NCBI GenBank assembly: GCA_018715105.1
Contig: DVMG01000256.1
Coordinates: 1-9,670, forward strand
Source: Candidatus Ventricola intestinavium
GTDB lineage: Bacteria; Bacillota; Clostridia; Christensenellales; Aristaeellaceae
DNA: 9,670 nucleotides
Direction of reading: 5' to 3'
Shown piece by piece: positions 7,221 through 9,670 of the stretch. The stretch's first letter is position 1; every line of letters starts with the position of its first letter. The notes under the pieces were generated by a model. That model ran no database searches. It had not been told where the DNA came from and saw nothing but the letters and a program-made list of their open reading frames with translations. Made by a program: the position numbers and the translations under genes.

Positions 7221-7250
7221 ATGAGAATGAGATTATGGTGTGATTTGTGA
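7221..7250 (+). CDS. Possible nine-codon leader ORF upstream of ribF
   Basis: ATG 7221 opens a nine-codon frame (MRMRLWCDL) ending at TGA 7248-7250. It is preceded at 10-nt spacing by AAGGAGG (7204-7210), the best Shine-Dalgarno match in the truB-ribF gap. The ribF ATG lies 15 nt after this stop, in the same frame, and has only weak ribosome-binding sequence of its own (GAGGG at 7249-7253, 12 nt away). The arrangement suggests a leader peptide with re-initiation at ribF. The peptide itself has no recognisable function, and chance cannot be excluded for so short a frame. Confidence 0.4.
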   Translation: MRMRLWCDL

Positions 7251-7265
7251 GGGATACAGGCAGAC

Positions 7266-8258
7266 ATGAAACTCTTGACACACGAGAGCCAGTGGCACGG
7301 CGGCCAGACCGTTGTGGCCTTCGGCATGTTTGACGGCGTGCATGAAGGGCACGCCAAGCTGATGCGCAGCGCGGCCGAAATCGCCGCGCTGCAGGGGCTG
7401 ACAAGCATGGTCTATACATTCTCCACCCATCCGATGGCGACGTATGCGCCGGATCGTGTTCCGCCGCAGCTGGAGACGCGCTCGGAGAAGGTTTGCTCCA
7501 TTGCGCGTCAGGGGGTGGACGTGGCGGTGCTTCGGCCGTTTGACGCGGCTTATGGCGCGCAGACCCCCGAAGAATTTGTGCGCGCGTTTGCCGCTGCGCT
7601 GCACCCGTGCCATGTGGTCATCGGTTTTAACTATTCCTTCGGCGCAAAGGGAGCGGGCAAGGCGGAGGACATGATCCGTTTGGGAGAGACATACGGGTTT
7701 GCCACGCACGTGGTGGGGGAAGTGTGCATGGGCGGCGCGCCGGTATCCTCCACGCGTGTGCGTGCGGCGGTGCTTCGCGGGGACATGGAGATGGCTGCTC
7801 AGCTGCTCGGGCGGCATTATACACTCAGCGGCGTGGTGATCCATGGCAAAAAACTGGGCCGGCGGCTTGATTTCCCCACGGCCAATCTCTCCTGGCCGGC
7901 GGGCAAGGCCATCCCGCCGCGGGGCGTTTACGCGGCAAGGGCCTGCCTCTGCGGGCGCTGGTATATGGCGGCTGTGAACATCGGCGCCCATCCCACGGCG
8001 CCGGAAGGGCCGCCGACCATTGAGGCCAATCTGCTTGATTACGAGGGAAAAGAGTTTTACGGCAGCCATGTCCGGCTTGTCCTTTTAACGCGTATCCGGG
8101 GGGAGCGCCGGTTTGATTCCCTGCAGGCGCTGCGCGAAGAGGTGCTTCGCAACAGGGAACAGGTGCGCGGCTACTTTGGCGACCGCCCCATGCGAAAATG
8201 CTCGGGGAAAGAAGGAAGGAAAGCCCCGGCAGGTGCAGAAAATCCGGCAAAAAAATGA
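7266..8258 (+). CDS. ribF: Bifunctional riboflavin kinase / FAD synthetase RibF
   Basis: RibF (330 residues) phosphorylates riboflavin to FMN and adenylates FMN to FAD. The N-terminal nucleotidyltransferase domain carries the HxGH-type motif in 'GMFDGVHEGH' (20-29), the flavin/ATP region 'GFNYSFGAKGAG' (about 119-130) and 'SSTRVR' (about 161-166). The C-terminal riboflavin kinase domain begins near 180, with 'GKKLGRRLDFPTANL' (194-208, PTAN at 204-207), 'GVYAARA', 'NIGAHPT' and the acid/base region 'TIEANLLDYEG'. The start is ATG 7266, which places the first motif at the usual distance from the N-terminus. An in-frame TGA at 7248 forbids a longer protein. The last 20 or so residues are a basic Lys/Gly/Ala tail beyond the kinase domain. 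No FMN riboswitch is visible upstream. The stop codon sits inside the first copy of an A-rich direct repeat. Confidence 0.96.
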   Translation: MKLLTHESQWHGGQTVVAFGMFDGVHEGHAKLMRSAAEIAALQGLTSMVYTFSTHPMATYAPDRVPPQLETRSEKVCSIARQGVDVAVLRPFDAAYGAQTPEEFVRAFAAALHPCHVVIGFNYSFGAKGAGKAEDMIRLGETYGFATHVVGEVCMGGAPVSSTRVRAAVLRGDMEMAAQLLGRHYTLSGVVIHGKKLGRRLDFPTANLSWPAGKAIPPRGVYAARACLCGRWYMAAVNIGAHPTAPEGPPTIEANLLDYEGKEFYGSHVRLVLLTRIRGERRFDSLQALREEVLRNREQVRGYFGDRPMRKCSGKEGRKAPAGAENPAKK

Positions 8259-8294
8259 AAAAGGCACTTCAACACAAAAAAATGAAAAAGGCAC
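8248..8294 (+). repeat. 20-bp A-rich direct repeat, two copies
   Basis: CAAAAAAATGAAAAAGGCAC occurs exactly at 8248-8267 and again at 8275-8294, separated by TTCAACA (period 27). The first copy contains the ribF stop codon, and the second ends 10 bases before the -35 element of the rpsO promoter. The A-tracts stand out in a GC-rich background. They may work as an UP-like element for the promoter, or may record a local duplication. Confidence 0.85.
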
Positions 8295-8347
8295 GGAAGT
8301 TCTGTTTACAAAGCGGGGCTTCCGTGTTAAAATACTTGATGGTCTGA
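8255..8347 (+). CDS. Possible 30-residue lysine-rich small ORF overlapping the ribF stop
   Basis: ATG 8255 overlaps the ribF TGA (ATGA junction) and opens 30 codons to TGA 8345-8347. The product begins MKKALQHKKMKKARKF; because the direct repeat period is 27, the repeat is read in frame and gives the internal repeat 'KKMKKA'. There is no good Shine-Dalgarno sequence, so translation would depend on coupling to ribF. It overlaps the rpsO promoter, which argues that the DNA here is primarily regulatory. I do not recognise the peptide, and it could be chance. Confidence 0.2.
   Translation: MKKALQHKKMKKARKFCLQSGASVLKYLMV
8292..8326 (+). other. Inverted repeat across the rpsO promoter
   Basis: CACGGAAG (8292-8299) and CTTCCGTG (8319-8326) are perfect 8-bp arms around a 19-base interval that contains the -35 hexamer. 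A smaller nested stem AAGC-GGG-GCTT lies at 8311-8321. It could be an operator-like site, or a hairpin near the 3' end of a ribF read-through transcript. It is not followed by a T-run, so it is unlikely to be an intrinsic terminator. Confidence 0.5.
8305..8333 (+). promoter_or_regulatory. Sigma-A type promoter for rpsO
   Basis: The -35 box TTTACA (8305-8310) and the -10 box TAAAAT (8328-8333) are spaced by exactly 17 bases, with a TG dinucleotide at 8325-8326 giving an extended -10. A-tracts lie upstream. Initiation would be expected about 7 bases beyond the -10, near 8340-8341, leaving a leader of about 93 nt before rpsO. This gives rpsO (and possibly pnp by read-through) transcription independent of the upstream operon. 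Confidence 0.8.
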
Positions 8348-8433
8348 ACCGTATGCGCAGGCAATCGAATCTCCAGACGTTTGCCTATGCCTGCGGCGAT
8401 TGGCAAAATCATTTGATTTGGAGGTCTTTATCC
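8341..8433 (+). promoter_or_regulatory. rpsO leader RNA, candidate S15 autoregulatory structure
   Basis: The leader contains a perfect 8-bp stem, CGCAGGCA (8356-8363) with TGCCTGCG (8388-8395). Its 24-base loop includes 8369-8377 (AATCTCCAGA region), which is complementary over nine positions, two of them G-U, to 8417-8425, covering the rpsO ribosome binding site GGAGGT. That is an H-type pseudoknot arrangement. Alternative pairings also exist: CAATCG (8362-8367) with CGATTG (8397-8402), and GTCTG (8342-8346) with CAGAC (8374-8378). S15 represses its own synthesis through leader structures in several phyla, including a pseudoknot in E. coli. That this leader does the same is inference. Confidence 0.5.
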
Positions 8434-8697
8434 ATGGATAAGGCGACGAAGGAAGCAATCATCAACGAGTATGCCCGTCACGAGGGCGACACCGGTTCCC
8501 CGGAGGTGCAGGTCGCGCTGCTGACGGCGCGCATCAACCACCTCAATGAGCACCTCAAGGAACACGCGAAGGATCATCATTCCCATCGCGGCCTGCTGCT
8601 GATGGTCGGCCAGCGCCGCAGCATGCTTGAGTATCTCAAGAGGGTCGATATCGAGCGTTATCGTGCGCTGATTGCAAAGCTGGGCCTGCGCAAGTAA
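8434..8697 (+). CDS. rpsO: 30S ribosomal protein S15
   Basis: S15 (87 residues, close to the usual 88-89) binds the 16S rRNA three-way junction of the central domain early in 30S assembly. It is recognisable end to end: 'IINEYARHEGDTGSPEVQVALLTARINHLNEHLKEHAKDHHSHRGLLLMVGQRRSMLEYL' followed by 'YRALIAKLGLRK'. The conserved 'DTGSPEVQ' loop and the 'HxxDHHSRRGL'-type rRNA-binding segment are present, here as HAKDHHSHRGL. Start ATG 8434 has GGAGGT at 8420-8425, 8 nt away. The frame happens to stay open upstream to 8113, but that run crosses ribF and the rpsO promoter and is not part of the gene. It is preceded by its own promoter and a structured leader, and followed by a strong terminator. Confidence 0.98.
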   Translation: MDKATKEAIINEYARHEGDTGSPEVQVALLTARINHLNEHLKEHAKDHHSHRGLLLMVGQRRSMLEYLKRVDIERYRALIAKLGLRK

Positions 8698-8731
8698 GCC
8701 TGGCGTTCAGAAAAAGGGCATGGTCCCGGTT

Positions 8732-8776
8732 GACCGTCGTTTGGGAGACAGGGTCGCCCAGGCGACGGTCTTTTTT
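8732..8776 (+). terminator. Rho-independent terminator after rpsO
   Basis: Perfect arms GACCGTCG (8732-8739) and CGACGGTC (8763-8770) are extended inward by two G-U pairs and T-A plus three G-C pairs (8740-8745 with 8757-8762), for 14 bp in all. Six T residues follow immediately (8771-8776). The 11-base loop could itself form GAC-AGG-GTC. This is a classic intrinsic terminator 34 nt after the rpsO stop, and it lies upstream of pnp. Confidence 0.9.
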
Positions 8777-8843
8777 CGGGCTGCGAGGGTTCGGGCCCGT
8801 GATGTGTGTTGGCAGGCAGGTATTTTGAAAGGAGATTTCCCCG

Positions 8844-9670
8844 ATGGTGAATGTGTATACCACGGAGCTGGCGGGCCGCGAGCTGGTCCTTGAGTTTGGA
8901 AAGTACTGCGGGCAGGCAAACGGCTCTGTGACCGTGCGGTTGGGCGATACGGTGGTGCTGGTGAATGCCACGGCCTCGGAAAAAGCGCGTGAAGGGCAGG
9001 ATTTCTTCCCGCTGAGCGTTGATTTTGAGGAAAAGATGTACGCGGTTGGCAAGATTCCCGGCGGATTTATCAAGCGCGAGGGCCGTCCGTCCGAAAAGGC
9101 GACGCTGACCTCCCGCCTGATTGACCGGCCGCTGCGCCCGCTGTTTAACAAGGGCATGCGTAACGATGTCCAGGTTGTGGCGACGGTGCTCTCCGTGGAG
9201 CAGGATGTGCCGCCGGATATTCCCGCGATGATCGGCGCATCTGCCGCCATCGCTGTGAGCGACATCCCGTGGGGCGGCCCCATTGGCGGCGTGTCCGTAG
9301 GGCTGGTGGACGGGGAGGTTGTCATCAACCCCAACCTGGAGCAGCGCGCGGTTTCCAAGCTGAATCTGACCGTCGCCGGCACCGACGAGGCCGTGCTGAT
9401 GGTGGAGGCCGGCGCCAAGGAGATCAGCGAGGCGGATATGCTCCGCGCGATCCTCACCGGCCATGAGGAGATTAAAAAGCTGGTTGCCTTCCAGAAGAAG
9501 ATCGTGGAGGAAATCGGAAAGCCGAAGCGGGATTTCCCGGTGGTGGAAACCGGCGAGGATGTCAAGGCGGCCGTGCGCGAAGATTTTTACAGCCGCTGCG
9601 AGTGGGTGTTTGAAGCGTTTGACCGCCATGAGCGGGGTGACCGCGAGACCCTTGTCAAGAATGAAGCGCA
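8844..9670 (+). CDS. pnp: Polynucleotide phosphorylase (PNPase), 5' part; runs off the window
   Basis: The first 275 residues of PNPase, the phosphate-dependent 3'-to-5' exoribonuclease central to mRNA decay. The first RNase PH-like domain is present with the diagnostic 'SVDFEEKMYAVGKIPGGFIKREGRPSEKATLTSRLIDRPLRPLF' run (about residues 54-97), then 'IGASAAIAVSDIPWGGPIGGVSVG' and 'LNLTVAGTDEAVLMVEAGAKEISEADML'. After this comes the start of the alpha-helical linker domain (from about 205). The second RNase PH domain, KH and S1 domains lie beyond the window. Start ATG 8844 is supported by AAAGGAG at 8828-8834, 9 nt away. I see no convincing promoter in the 67 bases between the upstream terminator and the start, so read-through from rpsO is the likely source of transcription. 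The rpsO-pnp order is nearly universal in bacteria. Confidence 0.97.
   Translation, partial: MVNVYTTELAGRELVLEFGKYCGQANGSVTVRLGDTVVLVNATASEKAREGQDFFPLSVDFEEKMYAVGKIPGGFIKREGRPSEKATLTSRLIDRPLRPLFNKGMRNDVQVVATVLSVEQDVPPDIPAMIGASAAIAVSDIPWGGPIGGVSVGLVDGEVVINPNLEQRAVSKLNLTVAGTDEAVLMVEAGAKEISEADMLRAILTGHEEIKKLVAFQKKIVEEIGKPKRDFPVVETGEDVKAAVREDFYSRCEWVFEAFDRHERGDRETLVKNEA

Noticed and set aside
7145..7265. FMN riboswitch upstream of ribF
   Set aside because: The gap is only 121 bp, and I see none of the conserved FMN aptamer (RFN element) segments.
8113..8433. Open frame upstream of and in phase with rpsO, which would add 107 residues to S15
   Set aside because: It lies within ribF and across the rpsO promoter. 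S15 is complete from ATG 8434 with a good ribosome binding site, and the extension does not resemble S15.
8777..8843. Promoter for pnp using TTGGCA (8810-8815) or TATTTT (8821-8826)
   Set aside because: These are only about 5 bases apart, no -35 sits at a proper distance from TATTTT, and transcription would start at or inside the pnp ribosome binding site.
1..9670. Novel accessory system (mobile element, CRISPR array, toxin-antitoxin, defence island)
   Set aside because: Nearly all coding capacity belongs to well-known core genes. I found no transposase, integrase, spaced repeats or foreign-looking coding sequence, and the unusual features are confined to short regulatory gaps.

Overview
The window is a stretch of the conserved bacterial translation/RNA-processing cluster, all on the plus strand: rimP (3' end only) - nusA - rnpM (ylxR) - ylxQ - infB - rbfA - nrnA - truB - ribF - rpsO - pnp (5' part only). 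This gene order, the ylxR/ylxQ pair, the short NusA with no C-terminal acidic repeats, the DHH/DHHA1-type NrnA and the strong GGAGG-type ribosome binding sites all point to a Gram-positive Firmicute. The high GC content and the absence of ylxP between infB and rbfA suggest a GC-rich member of the Clostridia. The taxonomic call is inference from gene content; no rRNA is present to confirm it.

Positions 1-2066 hold a very tightly packed block. The rimP stop is one base from the nusA start, and ylxR and ylxQ overlap by 11 bases. A 93-bp gap with a small GC hairpin leads into infB, whose N-terminal linker is long and Ala/Pro/Gly/Arg-rich. A 110-bp gap with two GC-rich hairpins separates infB from rbfA. 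The next genes overlap: rbfA/nrnA by 26 nt, nrnA/truB by an ATGA junction. A 121-bp gap follows, carrying a nine-codon leader ORF with a strong Shine-Dalgarno sequence, and then ribF.

The most information-rich non-coding segment is 8248-8433, between ribF and rpsO. It holds a 20-bp A-rich direct repeat, an inverted repeat, a consensus-like sigma-A promoter (TTTACA-N17-TAAAAT with an extended -10), and a leader of about 93 nt. A hairpin loop in that leader is complementary to the rpsO Shine-Dalgarno sequence, which suggests a pseudoknot-type autoregulatory element. A strong intrinsic terminator lies between rpsO and pnp.

Functionally the cluster joins transcription elongation/antitermination (NusA), RNase P modulation (RnpM), translation initiation (IF2), 30S maturation (RimP, RbfA, S15), tRNA modification (TruB), RNA turnover (NrnA, PNPase) and flavin cofactor synthesis (RibF). 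I see no mobile element, CRISPR array, tRNA, rRNA or defence system. The coding content is ordinary core genome, and the points worth a second look are regulatory.
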